A stretch of 52,065 nucleotides of DNA from Deltaproteobacteria bacterium (GCA_031273455.1 JAISRZ010000071.1:1-52065), one strand, 5' to 3'. Shown: positions 32,639 to 41,304, counted from the first letter of the stretch. Program-made: numbers and translations. The notes: generated by a model not told the origin, from the sequence alone.

Positions 32639-33877
32639 ATGGAGACTGACAACATAAATTTTATGGACTCGCCTTTAACCGAAGACGCCGCCGCCCGATT
32701 AGACATCCCCCTTGACAATCAAACGATCTTTAAAAGCTTAATCCAGCTTCTTCCCCAATGGCGATTCCACTTACTGGTCAAAAAACACAACACCGACCAC
32801 GCGGTTAAAAGCCTTTCCTCTTGGGACCACTTTATCGCCCTTTTCTTTGGCCATCTGGCCGGGGCCAGCTCTTTACGCGATCTTATTAGGTTTCTAGAGG
32901 CGGCCCCTAACTTAGGTTTAAGCCTGGAGCTAAAAAAGGCCCCCGCCCGAAACACCCTGGCCTACGCCAATAGGCGGCGTAACTGGCGTTTGTTTAAGGA
33001 CGCTTACTTTGAGCTACGCTCCGCCATCGATAAAGATCTCGCTGAGCGCGGTCTGGCCTTAAACTTCAATCCGCCCCCAGGGTCCTTGGACTCCACCACC
33101 ATCGCCCTCTACCTCAACGCCTTTGACTGGCTGAGGCCAAGTTTGACCAAAAATGATTCCGCGGTTACCCCCCCGACCCGCGCTCGGCGGCGGTTACCCC
33201 CCTTTCTTTTAGTCACTAAAGGTCAAGGTCTTAAATCTAATGGCCTTAAACCAGAAAGCCTCAAAGATCCTGAGCTGAAGGCGTTCGATCAGCGCTTCAT
33301 TATGGACGAGGCCCAGGCTTTGACCCTAAAACCGCCAGAAGGGTCTTTAATCGTCTTTGACCAACCGCTTAGCGATTACGGGCGGCTGAACGCTTGGCTT
33401 AATGGGCGGTTTCACTTTATCGCCCCCCTTAAAAGGGCGGCGGGCCGTTTAATCGAACCCCTTAGCTTACCGACTAACTTAACGTTTATGGTCAAAGACT
33501 CTCGTTCCGGCGAGGAGCTACGGGTCATTGAGGACTGTTTGATTGAGCTAACTAGCTTGATTGACCCCAGCCCAACCAATCGCGACGACGACGCCCGGGG
33601 TAGGGCCCTACAGGATATTCGGCGGATCGCCATTAAAGGTGGGGAAAACGTCCCGGAGTTATGGGCGATAACCAGCGATCTAACCATGTCCGCCGACACG
33701 GTTTCCGCCATCTTTAACGGACGCTGGCGGCTCGTTAGCTTCTTTAAGTGCGTAAAACGCAATGAGCTTATCCGGGCGGTGTTTGGCTCGGACGAAAACT
33801 CTTTCCAGTGTCAAATCTGGTCGGCTCTTAGCGCCTTGATTTTCACTAAATACCTACGTTTAACGTATAAAAATTAA
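32639..33877 (+). CDS. IS4-family-like transposase, probably inactive
   Basis: The N-terminal part (FKSLIQLLPQWRFHLLVKKHNTDHAVKSL, SSWDHFIALFFGHLAGASSLRDL) is the DUF4372-type head of IS4-group transposases. The DDE domain shows the first Asp in GSLDSTTIAL and the second in LIVFDQPLSDYGRL. At the third position the family has RWQIELFFKWIK, but here the sequence is RWRLVSFFKCVK, so the catalytic Glu is replaced by Val. I start at ATG 32639 because GGGGGGA lies just upstream; an earlier ATG at 32627 is also in frame. No clear terminal inverted repeats were found around it. It may be a dead copy, or a host-adopted protein if conserved elsewhere. Confidence 0.8.
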   Translation: METDNINFMDSPLTEDAAARLDIPLDNQTIFKSLIQLLPQWRFHLLVKKHNTDHAVKSLSSWDHFIALFFGHLAGASSLRDLIRFLEAAPNLGLSLELKKAPARNTLAYANRRRNWRLFKDAYFELRSAIDKDLAERGLALNFNPPPGSLDSTTIALYLNAFDWLRPSLTKNDSAVTPPTRARRRLPPFLLVTKGQGLKSNGLKPESLKDPELKAFDQRFIMDEAQALTLKPPEGSLIVFDQPLSDYGRLNAWLNGRFHFIAPLKRAAGRLIEPLSLPTNLTFMVKDSRSGEELRVIEDCLIELTSLIDPSPTNRDDDARGRALQDIRRIAIKGGENVPELWAITSDLTMSADTVSAIFNGRWRLVSFFKCVKRNELIRAVFGSDENSFQCQIWSALSALIFTKYLRLTYKN

Positions 33878-33960
33878 TTATTTGAATGTTTAATAATAAA
33901 AAACTATAATAATAACATATTTTACTCTCTTTTAAAAACAAAACCTATTTTTAATGGCCC

Positions 33961-33990
33961 TTGACTTTGGCGGCCTTCTAGTGGTATACT
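33961..33990 (+). promoter_or_regulatory. Predicted promoter of tRNA-Cys 1
   Basis: TTGACT (33961-33966), an 18-bp spacer and TATACT (33985-33990), giving a leader of about 150 nt before the tRNA. Confidence 0.55.
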
Positions 33991-34147
33991 TTCATCCGAG
34001 TTTAAATCTGGCCTTGTTGAGGGATAAGGCTTTGGTTTAAACCATCCTCTTGGTTTAGTTGGCCCACTGACCAGTTAAACCCCTCTTAGTTCTTCTGTCT
34101 AATATTTCCCTTGTCTAGTGAGATTTTAAAGATCAGCTGGACCGCGA

Positions 34148-34222
34148 GGCGGCATAGCCAAGTGGTTAAGGCGTTGGTCTGCAAAGCCAATATCGGCGGT
34201 TCGATTCCGCCTGCCGCCTCCA
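34148..34222 (+). tRNA. tRNA-Cys (anticodon GCA), copy 1
   Basis: The acceptor stem GGCGGCA/TGCCGCC, the discriminator T typical of tRNA-Cys and an encoded CCA are visible. The anticodon arm TTGGT-CTGCAAA-GCCAA carries GCA, and the T arm is GGCGG-TTCGATT-CCGCC. The 75-nt gene is followed by a short T run. Confidence 0.95.
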
Positions 34223-34455
34223 GTTTTTCCCTAGCCAACTAGACAGACCTATCCCTTTTAAACCCCTATTAAACCTATAGTTAAGGATATTTCTTGACAA
34301 GACCCTTGAATCCAGGTCAAGATTATCGCTCTAACCCTTAGGGGCGAACGACTTAACCCTAAGGCTAACCACTACTTCAGGCGAGGACGCCATCTAACCG
34401 CTCGCCTTTCAATCGACTTACACTCACTTGTTATTAAAGACAATAGGAGGTCAGC

Positions 34456-35403
34456 GTGACTTCGACCTTAAGCCGGGCCCAAGGTTGTCTTTTGGGCCAG
34501 TTAACTGGCGACGCTTTGGGCTCTTTAGTGGAGTTCACCAGAGCCCCAAGGATCGCCGCCCTCTACCCTCAGGGGGTTAGGGATATAACTGGCGGCGGGC
34601 CCTTTAACACCTTAGCCGGTCAGCCCACTGACGACTCGGAAATGGCTTTGGCCTTAGCCAGAACCTTAATTAAGCTTAAAACTTACGAGCCCAGCGCCGT
34701 CTTTACGGCCTACCGTCAATGGCTCGACTCCGATCCCTTTGATTGCGGCAACACCATCATGGGGGCTTTAACTGGCCAACTGAACCCCTTAAGCCAGGCT
34801 AACGGGGCTTTGATGCGGATTAGCCCCTTAGGGATCTTTGGGGCCTTTAAATCCCCCAGCGTGGTCTGGGACTACGCTATTAAGGACACCCTTTTAACCC
34901 ACCCCCATAAAGTCTGCCAAGACACCAGTTGCCTTTTTGTTTTGGCCATTAGCCAGGCCATCCGCGATGGGGACACGCCTTTTGACATCTATCGAAGCGT
35001 CGTGGCCTTGGCCAAAGACCATAAGTGCGACCCCAGCGTGATCTTGGTGTTAGAGGAAGCCAGAGCGAACCCCCCGGCTGATTACAACAAAAGCCGAGGC
35101 TGGGCTTTAATCGCCTTTCAGAACGCTTTTTGGCAACTATTGAACGCCCCGAGCTATGAGGAGGCCTTAGTGGACACCGTGGGCCGGGGTGGGGACACGG
35201 ACACCAACGCGGCCATCGTTGGGGCCTTATTGGGCGCGGTCTACGGCCTTGAGGCCATCCCCAAGCGCTGGGTGGAAACGGTCTTAAACTGTCGCCCAGA
35301 AAAGGGGAAAGAATGCGTTGTTCACCCTAGGCCCGAAATCTACTGGCCAGTGGACGCTTTAACCATCGCCGCTGAGCTTTTAGGGGAAAGTGGCGATGGA
35401 TAG
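34456..35403 (+). CDS. ADP-ribosylglycohydrolase (DraG-like)
   Basis: ADP-ribosylglycohydrolases remove ADP-ribose from modified proteins or other ADP-ribosyl substrates, using two Mg2+ ions. The 315-residue protein has the family signatures QGCLLGQLTGDALGSLVEF (9-27), TDDSEMAL (58-65, metal ligands) and GRGGDTDTNAAIVGALLGA near the C-terminus (second Asp cluster). The best-known member, DraG, reactivates ADP-ribosylated nitrogenase reductase. With a nifB-like gene elsewhere in the window a link to nitrogenase control is imaginable, but the two are 31 kb apart and no DraT is seen. AGGAGG precedes the GTG start at 34456. The gene stands alone, 230 bases after a tRNA. Confidence 0.92.
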   Translation: MTSTLSRAQGCLLGQLTGDALGSLVEFTRAPRIAALYPQGVRDITGGGPFNTLAGQPTDDSEMALALARTLIKLKTYEPSAVFTAYRQWLDSDPFDCGNTIMGALTGQLNPLSQANGALMRISPLGIFGAFKSPSVVWDYAIKDTLLTHPHKVCQDTSCLFVLAISQAIRDGDTPFDIYRSVVALAKDHKCDPSVILVLEEARANPPADYNKSRGWALIAFQNAFWQLLNAPSYEEALVDTVGRGGDTDTNAAIVGALLGAVYGLEAIPKRWVETVLNCRPEKGKECVVHPRPEIYWPVDALTIAAELLGESGDG

Positions 35404-35479
35404 ACTTTAGCCCTCGATGGTCTAAGCCCTACGCTTAGAAGCTGACGTTCAGACCCATCGCGGCCAGGAAGAATAGCCC

Positions 35480-35537
35480 AATAAAATGGCCCTTTAAACC
35501 CCCAAAATCCTATCTAGGCGGGGTTTAAAGGGCCATC
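35480..35537 (+). repeat. 58-bp palindromic repeat, copy 1 (terminator-like)
   Basis: The core GGCCCTTTAAACCCC pairs with GGGGTTTAAAGGGCC around an 18-base loop, and AT-rich sequence with a T run follows soon after (35546-35556). An identical 58-base copy in the same orientation lies at 38346-38403. It probably serves as terminator for the ADP-ribosylglycohydrolase gene. Confidence 0.9.
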
Positions 35538-35592
35538 ATTATATTATTTTTTTTGATTCCAAAATTAGAATCGCTGGTCAAACTTTTTTGGC

Positions 35593-35622
35593 TTGATGAT
35601 ATCTTTGGGTTTGTGCTATAAT
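35593..35622 (+). promoter_or_regulatory. Predicted promoter of a truncated gene
   Basis: TTGATG (35593-35598), an 18-bp spacer and TATAAT (35617-35622), followed by a CCAAGTT/AACTTGG hairpin and the ATG at 35682. Confidence 0.5.
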
Positions 35623-35681
35623 CATACACAAATCCAAGTTGGTCTTAACGTCAAACTTGGTTTAGCTGATAGCGGGTATTT

Positions 35682-35774
35682 ATGAAATCCCAAACCGCGC
35701 CTGGGAAATATACTATTTTTGAATATTACGCTTTATGTAGTGTAATTCAGATAGAATATAAAAATTTATTTTGA
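35682..35774 (+). pseudogene. Truncated gene start at the edge of the AT-rich island
   Basis: A promoter and a GCGGG site precede an ATG whose first codons (MKSQTAPGK) have normal composition. The frame then passes into AT-rich sequence (YTIFEYYALC...) and stops after 30 codons. This looks like a gene whose 3' part was displaced by insertion of the island near 35708. The protein is not identifiable. Confidence 0.35.
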
Positions 35775-35851
35775 AACAAGTATTATTAAATTTCATTTAA
35801 CAAATTCAGTTTTTATACCACATATTTAATAGACGGTTAAAAAATTTTTAT

Positions 35852-36457
35852 ATGGCTTTAAATTCATTTAATGTTGTTTTATATACCGCAATTTTTTTAG
35901 TACCAGGTTTTTTTATACAAAATATTATCATTTCACTAAATCCAACTCGAAGATTGAGTGATAATATTTCATTCCTATCTTTTTTTATGTATAGTATTAT
36001 CAATCTCGCCGTTTGGAGTTGGGCTTACATTTGGTTAACAAATATATATAATAATAAAATTATTTCAGATTATCATTATTTAATTTACATTCTTTTAATA
36101 AGTTTGTTAGGTGGTTTAATACTGGCATTTGCAATTGGTATAATTATCCAAAAAAGAGTTATTAAGAGTTTAGCTAAAATATTTAAACTTCACTACATAG
36201 ACCCAATTGATTCCGCTTGGGATTGGTTATTTTCAAAAGACGAGCAACATGTAATATTAATTACATTAAAAGATAATAGTGAAATATATGGTTGGTACGG
36301 TTATAATTCGTTTACATCATCAAATATAAACGAAAGAGATATGTTTGTTGAACTTACTTATAAAAAAGATACTAACGGTTACTACTATTTTGATCCTAAT
36401 AGCTATGGGATATATATCAGCAAAGATTTAATCAAGCATATTGAACTAAAGAGTTAA
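35852..36457 (+). CDS. DUF6338-like membrane protein
   Basis: This 201-residue protein has three or four N-terminal membrane segments (FNVVLYTAIFLVPGFFIQNIII; ISFLSFFMYSIINLAVWSWAY; YLIYILLISLLGGLILAFAIGIII). A cytoplasmic C-terminal domain reads DPIDSAWDWLFSKDEQHVILITLKDNSEIYGWYGYNSF and then ERDMFVELTY. The DSAWDWLFSK ... LKDxSxxYGWYGxNSF pattern is that of DUF6338 proteins, of unknown function, often followed by a small Pro-rich protein, as here. The gene is strongly AT-rich with different codon use from flanking genes. It is the first gene of the island between the two 58-bp repeats. Role unknown; a defence or mobile-element function is conceivable only from context. Confidence 0.7.
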   Translation: MALNSFNVVLYTAIFLVPGFFIQNIIISLNPTRRLSDNISFLSFFMYSIINLAVWSWAYIWLTNIYNNKIISDYHYLIYILLISLLGGLILAFAIGIIIQKRVIKSLAKIFKLHYIDPIDSAWDWLFSKDEQHVILITLKDNSEIYGWYGYNSFTSSNINERDMFVELTYKKDTNGYYYFDPNSYGIYISKDLIKHIELKS

Positions 36458-36472
36458 TGGAGAACCGCAAAA

Positions 36473-36682
36473 ATGTCTAATTCAAATGACACACATAATA
36501 ATACTTCGGCAAACGATGGATCTAGAGTTGAATATGGTTATAAACCTAAAAATATCGAGTCTGATTCCAATACCCGGACCAGAGGATATTCTCCTGGATA
36601 TTCTCCTGAATCAAAATCCAATCCAGTGCCACCTCCACCTCCACCGACTTCAGGCTCAAATGTTTCAAGACCCAAAAAATGA
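36473..36682 (+). CDS. Small Pro-rich, disordered protein downstream of the DUF6338-like gene
   Basis: This 69-residue protein is almost entirely Ser/Asn/Pro-rich (YKPKNIESDSNTRTRGYSPGYSP, then PVPPPPPPTSGSNVSRPKK) with no hydrophobic segment, so it is probably intrinsically disordered. It begins 16 bases after the DUF6338-like gene, with GGAG before ATG 36473, and is presumably co-transcribed and functionally paired with it. The poly-Pro tract and basic tail suggest a protein-binding peptide. No enzymatic role is visible. The next 300 bases (36683-36982) hold no supported gene. Confidence 0.55.
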   Translation: MSNSNDTHNNTSANDGSRVEYGYKPKNIESDSNTRTRGYSPGYSPESKSNPVPPPPPPTSGSNVSRPKK

Positions 36683-36982
36683 AAGGAACTTATACAAAAA
36701 TATAACTTTACTACTTGGCTTTGCCAATCTAATTATTCAATTTATGGAACAATTTTTACCTATTGCGCCATACCAATAGTTTACCTCTGTTCTTATACTC
36801 ACACTATCAGTTAATTGGAAAGGTTTAAGAATTGGTATATTGACGTTAATAAAAAGCAAAATAAGATTACTTTTGATTTTCTTTTTGTTTATATAGATAC
36901 TTTTACTAGACATGAATTTTGTATATTTGCTGAATTGGTTGATTTGTTTAGAAGATTTAAAGATTAATAATAGGTAAATACA

Positions 36983-37609
36983 ATGACTAATGTTCCTGAA
37001 ATAGGAAAAAAAATATTTGAACAAGGTCAAAATATGAGGGAATATGCATTTTTTGGCTGCAATAATGTAGAAGATCAGTTTTTTTCATATGCCTATGGGT
37101 ATAAACAATCTGCGGATCTAATACTTAACCACGCATTAAAAACTGGACATCCTGATAAATTGGACAGTTATGTTTTCCCTGCCTGTTTTTTATACAGGCA
37201 ATACATTGAACTTACTTTAAAAGATTTTTACCTACGAAATTCACCTGATTCAGAAGAAATAAAACAACAAACATTAATAAAATGTCAACATAATCTTATT
37301 GATATATGGGAAACTTTTAAAGATACAATTAATGATGATTTAAAGGATTATATTATTAATTTCTTTAATAATGCTGCTATTATTGATGCTGCAGAAGACT
37401 ATATTAAGCAATTTAACGATGAAGATCGAAATTCTTTTGCCTTCAGATATCCAATCACTAAAAAACTCGAGCTTATTCATGTAAACAGAAGGATTATAAA
37501 TCTACAAAATTTATTAGAACGTATGAAAGAATTGGAAAATTTTTTTGATGGTATTAAAGAAGTTATTTATCTATATATTAGCTTAATAAATGAAGACTAC
37601 TATTTTTAA
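36983..37609 (+). CDS. Hypothetical protein, possibly HEPN-like
   Basis: This 208-residue all-helical protein contains FFSYAYGYKQSADLILNHAL and VFPACFLYRQYIELTLKDFYL, a pattern seen in uncharacterised proteins with HEPN-like helical bundles; a Q-x-x-I-E-L-x-L-K helix after an R is present, but a classical RxxxxH ribonuclease motif is not. Near the end there is YPITKKLELIHVNRRIINLQNLLERM. It is AT-rich like the rest of the island. A TTTAAAG/TAGGTAAAT leader precedes ATG 36983 without a strong ribosome site. Similar genes occur in defence regions, but the function here is unknown and the family call is weak. Confidence 0.5.
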   Translation: MTNVPEIGKKIFEQGQNMREYAFFGCNNVEDQFFSYAYGYKQSADLILNHALKTGHPDKLDSYVFPACFLYRQYIELTLKDFYLRNSPDSEEIKQQTLIKCQHNLIDIWETFKDTINDDLKDYIINFFNNAAIIDAAEDYIKQFNDEDRNSFAFRYPITKKLELIHVNRRIINLQNLLERMKELENFFDGIKEVIYLYISLINEDYYF

Positions 37610-37724
37610 TGAAGACTATAGCATTATTTCATTTTAATGTATGATAAAAAATAATTGTTGAGACTATTTTTCCTGATCAAGGGGGAATCTATAGGCTTTA
37701 AAATTGTAAAACCAAATTCTTTAG

Positions 37725-37856
37725 CTATTTTTCACCATGTTTTCTGTAATATTCAAGATATTCTGATCGAGACAGATCTTTAGTTTCCTCATAAATTTCT
37801 AGACAAATTTTATTAAGTTCATCTTCAATAGTATCTTCAATAGTATTAGTTTTCAT
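37725..37856 (-). CDS. Small antitoxin-like protein (43 residues)
   Basis: Translation from ATG 37856 gives MKTNTIEDTIEDELNKICL... then EIYEETKDLSRSEYLEYYRKHGEK. This acidic then basic helical peptide, with an EEYLEYxRK-like end, resembles short antitoxin-type proteins encoded beside small toxins, but no toxin follows. Its start codon overlaps the end of a nuclease-protein remnant (stop at 37846-37848). Possibly a real small gene, possibly part of the decayed region. Confidence 0.4.
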   Translation of the reverse strand: MKTNTIEDTIEDELNKICLEIYEETKDLSRSEYLEYYRKHGEK

Positions 37857-38010
37857 CAATATCCGCCACCTCATCGCCAACGGTTTCATTCATCTCCAGC
37901 CTTATGACCTGATAAACCTCCCAGTCGTAGTCCGATTTGTCGATCCAAAGCCCCTTGAACAGATCCCGATGGCCTTGTAGGAGGTATTTTTGAGGGAACA
38001 AGGAAGGAAA
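37846..38010 (-). pseudogene. Remnant: N-terminal segment of an AAA-ATPase-like/PD-(D/E)XK protein
   Basis: On the minus strand one frame reads FPQKYLLQGHRDLFKGLWIDKSDYDWEVYQVIRLEMNE and ends at TAA 37846-37848. The RDLFKGLWIDKSDYDWxxYxVIRL pattern is that of predicted AAA-ATPase-like proteins, which carry a PD-(D/E)XK domain at the C-terminus. The P-loop region before it and the rest of the protein after it are missing. It borders the AT-rich island and is probably the old chromosome flank. Confidence 0.6.
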
Positions 38011-38345
38011 ATCTCGAATTTAAATACTGATAGAAAAATCTTCTTCAGCCCTTGTAAATAAAAGCTCAATCTATTTTGATCTATTTAACTACACTAAAAA
38101 CAAAGTATCTATTTGGAATTATTGGAGAATTCGGATACTGTTCGAAATAACTTGTAAAGTCGGGTTAGGAATATAGATTTGACCTTCATAGAGACCAACG
38201 TGAACGCCAAGTCTTAGGCGTAACGGTCTGAAAGACGCTTTCCGCTCCAACGGATACCCGGTTGGTAGCCCGTTCCCTTCCCGCCCCACCTAAGCGTTGG
38301 GGAGGCCCCCTACGGCCAGACCCCTGCCGCCAGATCCATTGCCGA
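38011..38345. other. Intergenic stretch without supported features
   Basis: The first half is AT-rich, the second GC-rich. No gene or RNA was recognised. Confidence 0.5.
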
Positions 38346-38403
38346 AATAAAATGGCCCTTTAAACCCCCAAAATCCTATCTAGGCGGGGTTTAAAGGGCC
38401 ATC
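38346..38403 (+). repeat. 58-bp palindromic repeat, copy 2
   Basis: Identical over 58 bases to 35480-35537 and in the same orientation. On the minus strand it lies 35 bases beyond the dapL stop and is followed by ATTTTATTTC, so it can act as a terminator for dapL. Confidence 0.9.
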
Positions 38404-38437
38404 CTTATGTGTGTGAGCCCTGGGGCTAATTAAGCCC

Positions 38438-39604
38438 TTAGAACTTAAGTTTAGCCAGCCTTTCCGCGGCTTCCTTAATCCGGGGGACTTCCTGGACCAA
38501 AGCGATCCGGGCGTAACCCTCGCCCGAGGGGCCAAAGCCGTTGCCTGGGGTGATAACCACGCCCGCCTCATTTAAAACTCTGGAGGCGAAGTCAGCCGAT
38601 TTTAGGCCTTTAGGGGCTTTAACCCAGACATAGAAGGTGTATTCCGTGGGGAAGACCTCAATACCCGCCGCGGCTAACCCTTGCGCCAAAACCTCGCGCC
38701 TTTCCCGGTACAGTTTACCCATAGCTTGGACCGAGTCCGGCGGGCCCTCCAAAGCGGCCATGGCCGCTAACTGGACCGCCTGAAACACCCCGGAGTCCAC
38801 GTTGCTTTTAATGAGCCCCAAGCCTTTAACCAGATTGGCCGAGCCCGCGGCCCAACCGATCCGCCAGCCGGTCATGTTGAAGGTCTTGGATAAGGAGTGG
38901 AACTCAATAGCCACGTCCTTAGCCCCACTGACCTCTAAAACGCTGGGGTGGGGTTTAGCGGACCAGGTCATTTCCGAGTAAGCCGCGTCCGAGGCCACAA
39001 TCAGATCGTTCGCCTGGGCGAAGGCCACGAGATCTTTATAAAAATCTAAACTAGCCGTGGCCCCGGTGGGGTTATTGGGGTAGTTGACCCAGATGATCTT
39101 GGCCTTTTTTAATACCTCGGTCGGAACCGCCTTATAATCGGGTAAGAACTTATTTTTCTCCAAAAGAGGCAGGTAATGGGGCGTCCCCCCGGCGAAGATG
39201 GTCCCACTCCGGTAAACCGGGTAAGCTGGCTCCGGGACCAAGACCAAGTCCCCGGGGTTGACAAAAGCCAAGGGGAACTGGGCGATGCCCTCTTTGGAGC
39301 CGATTAAGGAGCAAACCTCGGTTTTAGGGTCTAAAACGACCCCGTAACGCCGCTTATACCAAGCGGCCACCACTTCCAAAAAGGAGTTCATGCCCGAGTA
39401 AACCGGGTACTGGTGGTTCTTGGGGTCTTCGGCGGCCTTTTTTAAAGCCTCAATGACCAAACCGGGGGTCGGGCGATCCGGATCCCCCACGCCTAAGTCA
39501 ATGACGTCCACCCCCTTGGCCTTAACTTCGTCCCGTAAACGGTCCAGTTCCTTAAATAGATACGGTGGCAAAGCTTTGAGCCGCTCCGAAAACTCGATGG
39601 GCAT
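38438..39604 (-). CDS. dapL: LL-diaminopimelate aminotransferase
   Basis: DapL converts tetrahydrodipicolinate directly to LL-diaminopimelate with glutamate as donor, a one-step route to lysine and peptidoglycan found in deltaproteobacteria, chlamydiae and plants. The 388-residue PLP enzyme (fold type I) has the N-terminal signature DVIDLGVGDPDRPTP (33-47), NYPNNPTGA (174-182), the Asp/Tyr of SDAAYSEM (205-212), the PLP Lys240 in SLSKTFNMTGWRIGW, and a C-terminal Arg region (GYARIALV). Length fits the family. ATG 39604 follows a GGAGG-like sequence. It lies 53 bases downstream of an acyl-CoA synthetase gene on the same strand, though the two are metabolically unrelated. Confidence 0.92.
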   Translation of the reverse strand: MPIEFSERLKALPPYLFKELDRLRDEVKAKGVDVIDLGVGDPDRPTPGLVIEALKKAAEDPKNHQYPVYSGMNSFLEVVAAWYKRRYGVVLDPKTEVCSLIGSKEGIAQFPLAFVNPGDLVLVPEPAYPVYRSGTIFAGGTPHYLPLLEKNKFLPDYKAVPTEVLKKAKIIWVNYPNNPTGATASLDFYKDLVAFAQANDLIVASDAAYSEMTWSAKPHPSVLEVSGAKDVAIEFHSLSKTFNMTGWRIGWAAGSANLVKGLGLIKSNVDSGVFQAVQLAAMAALEGPPDSVQAMGKLYRERREVLAQGLAAAGIEVFPTEYTFYVWVKAPKGLKSADFASRVLNEAGVVITPGNGFGPSGEGYARIALVQEVPRIKEAAERLAKLKF

Positions 39605-39657
39605 GTCATCCTCCCGCGAAGATGGGGGGCGGCAAGCCCCCCTTAGTAACGCTTATT

Positions 39658-41304
39658 TTAGTATTTTCCCCACAGCTCGGCGGCCATCTCCCGTAGCTTA
39701 AACTTTTGGATCTTGCCGCTGGCCGTTAAGGGGAACTGGCTAACGACCGAGACAAAGCGGGGTATCTTATAGCCAGCGATTAAAGGCCGTAAATAGGCCC
39801 TAACCTTTTTGTTGGTGATTTCTGGGGCGTTCTCGTGGGGGATAATAAAGGCCCCCAGTTCTTCGCCGTGGAGTTTGGAGGGCACGGCCACCACGGCCAC
39901 GTCTTTGACCCCGGGCATATGCCGGATCCGCTCCTCCACCTCCGAGGGGTAAATATTTTCCCCAGCCCTTATGATCATGTCCTTCCAGCGACCGGTGATG
40001 ACCAAGTAATCGTCGGGATCGAAATAGCCTAAATCCCCAGTGTGGATCCAGCCGTCTTTATCCAGGATCTCGGCCGTGGCCTCGGGCATGTTGTAGTAGC
40101 CCTTCATGTTGACGTAACCCCGGGCGGCCACTTCCCCGATTTGCCCCTTGGGGAGTTCCTCCCAGGTCTCGGGGTTAACGATCTTCAGTTCCACCCCGGG
40201 CATGGATTTCCCCACCGTGCCGGTCCTTTTGTCCAAGGAGTCGGTGGCGGTGGTTTGCGAAACCACTGGGCTCGTCTCCGTCATGCCGTAACAAATGGTG
40301 ATGTCTTTGGCGTGCATGCGGTCAATGGTCTCTTTCATGGTCTTAATGGGGCACGGGGACCCGGCCATGATGCCCGTTCTTAAGGAAGACAGATCGAACT
40401 GGTTAAAGCTCTTCTGCTCCAAAAGGGTGATAAACATGGTGGGGACGCCGTAAATGGCCGTGCATTTTTCCTTTTCCACGTTGACCAAGATGTCCATGGC
40501 GCTGTAGATGTCCAAGACGATCATGGCCGCCCCGTGGTTTAAAGCGGCCATGGCCCCTAAAACCAAGCCAAAGCAGTGGAACAAGGGGACGGGCAAACAC
40601 AAGCGGTCTTTAGCGGTGAACCCTTGGTGAAAACCGATCCAGTAACCATTGGTCACGATGTTCTGGTGGGTCAGCATAACGCCCTTGGGAAACCCAGTGG
40701 TCCCACTGGTGTATTGCATGTTGACCACATCGTCATAATGTTGCCGATCCGCCAAAGCCCGAAAAGTCGCTTCCGGCGTTTGGGCGGCTAAGGCCAATAT
40801 CTCTTGATAGGCGTACATGTTGGCCGGGGCCTTTTCGCCTAAGTAAATGACTTTTTTTAGATGCGGCAAGGACTGGGAGACCAACCCCTCCCGACCGTGG
40901 TCTTTTAACTCCGGGGCCACTTCCAAAAGGGCCTCCACGTAGCTAAACCCCCGGAAACTGTCCATTAAAAAAAAGTAATTGGCGTCGGACTGCTTTAGAA
41001 GATACTCGATCTCCGCTTGGCGGTAATGAGTGTTGACCGTGATAAAGATGGCCCCAATTTTGGCGCAAGCGTACAAAACGGTTAACCACTCAGGGACGTT
41101 AGTGGACCAAATGGCCACTTTATCCCCGGGTTTAACCCCTAGGGCCATTAAACCCCGACCCAGAAGGTCGACTTCCTCGTTTAAGGAAGACCAAGTATAG
41201 CGTTGGCCCGGGCCTGGGTAGATTAAAGCGTCCGCGTTGGGCCACTTGCGGGCGTTATCCTCCAAACACTGGCCGATGGTCATATTTCTTAAATAATCTG
41301 ACAT
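39658..41304 (-). CDS. Acyl-CoA synthetase (AMP-dependent, fatty-acid type)
   Basis: This 548-residue adenylate-forming enzyme activates a carboxylic acid with ATP and couples it to CoA. Motifs are YTSGTTGFPKGVMLTH (A3/P-loop), YGMTETSPVV (A5), TGDLGYFDPDDYLVITGRWKDMI (A7/A8) and, near the end, the catalytic Lys in SGKIQKFKLREM (A10). The N-terminal MTIGQCLEDNARKWPNADALIY matches medium/long-chain acyl-CoA ligases of the FadD type; the exact acid is unknown. I choose ATG 41304 (MSDYLRNMTIG) with GGAG upstream; the frame is open to 41463, but that extension is not family-like. It probably feeds beta-oxidation or lipid synthesis. Possibly co-transcribed with dapL. Confidence 0.92.
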   Translation of the reverse strand: MSDYLRNMTIGQCLEDNARKWPNADALIYPGPGQRYTWSSLNEEVDLLGRGLMALGVKPGDKVAIWSTNVPEWLTVLYACAKIGAIFITVNTHYRQAEIEYLLKQSDANYFFLMDSFRGFSYVEALLEVAPELKDHGREGLVSQSLPHLKKVIYLGEKAPANMYAYQEILALAAQTPEATFRALADRQHYDDVVNMQYTSGTTGFPKGVMLTHQNIVTNGYWIGFHQGFTAKDRLCLPVPLFHCFGLVLGAMAALNHGAAMIVLDIYSAMDILVNVEKEKCTAIYGVPTMFITLLEQKSFNQFDLSSLRTGIMAGSPCPIKTMKETIDRMHAKDITICYGMTETSPVVSQTTATDSLDKRTGTVGKSMPGVELKIVNPETWEELPKGQIGEVAARGYVNMKGYYNMPEATAEILDKDGWIHTGDLGYFDPDDYLVITGRWKDMIIRAGENIYPSEVEERIRHMPGVKDVAVVAVPSKLHGEELGAFIIPHENAPEITNKKVRAYLRPLIAGYKIPRFVSVVSQFPLTASGKIQKFKLREMAAELWGKY

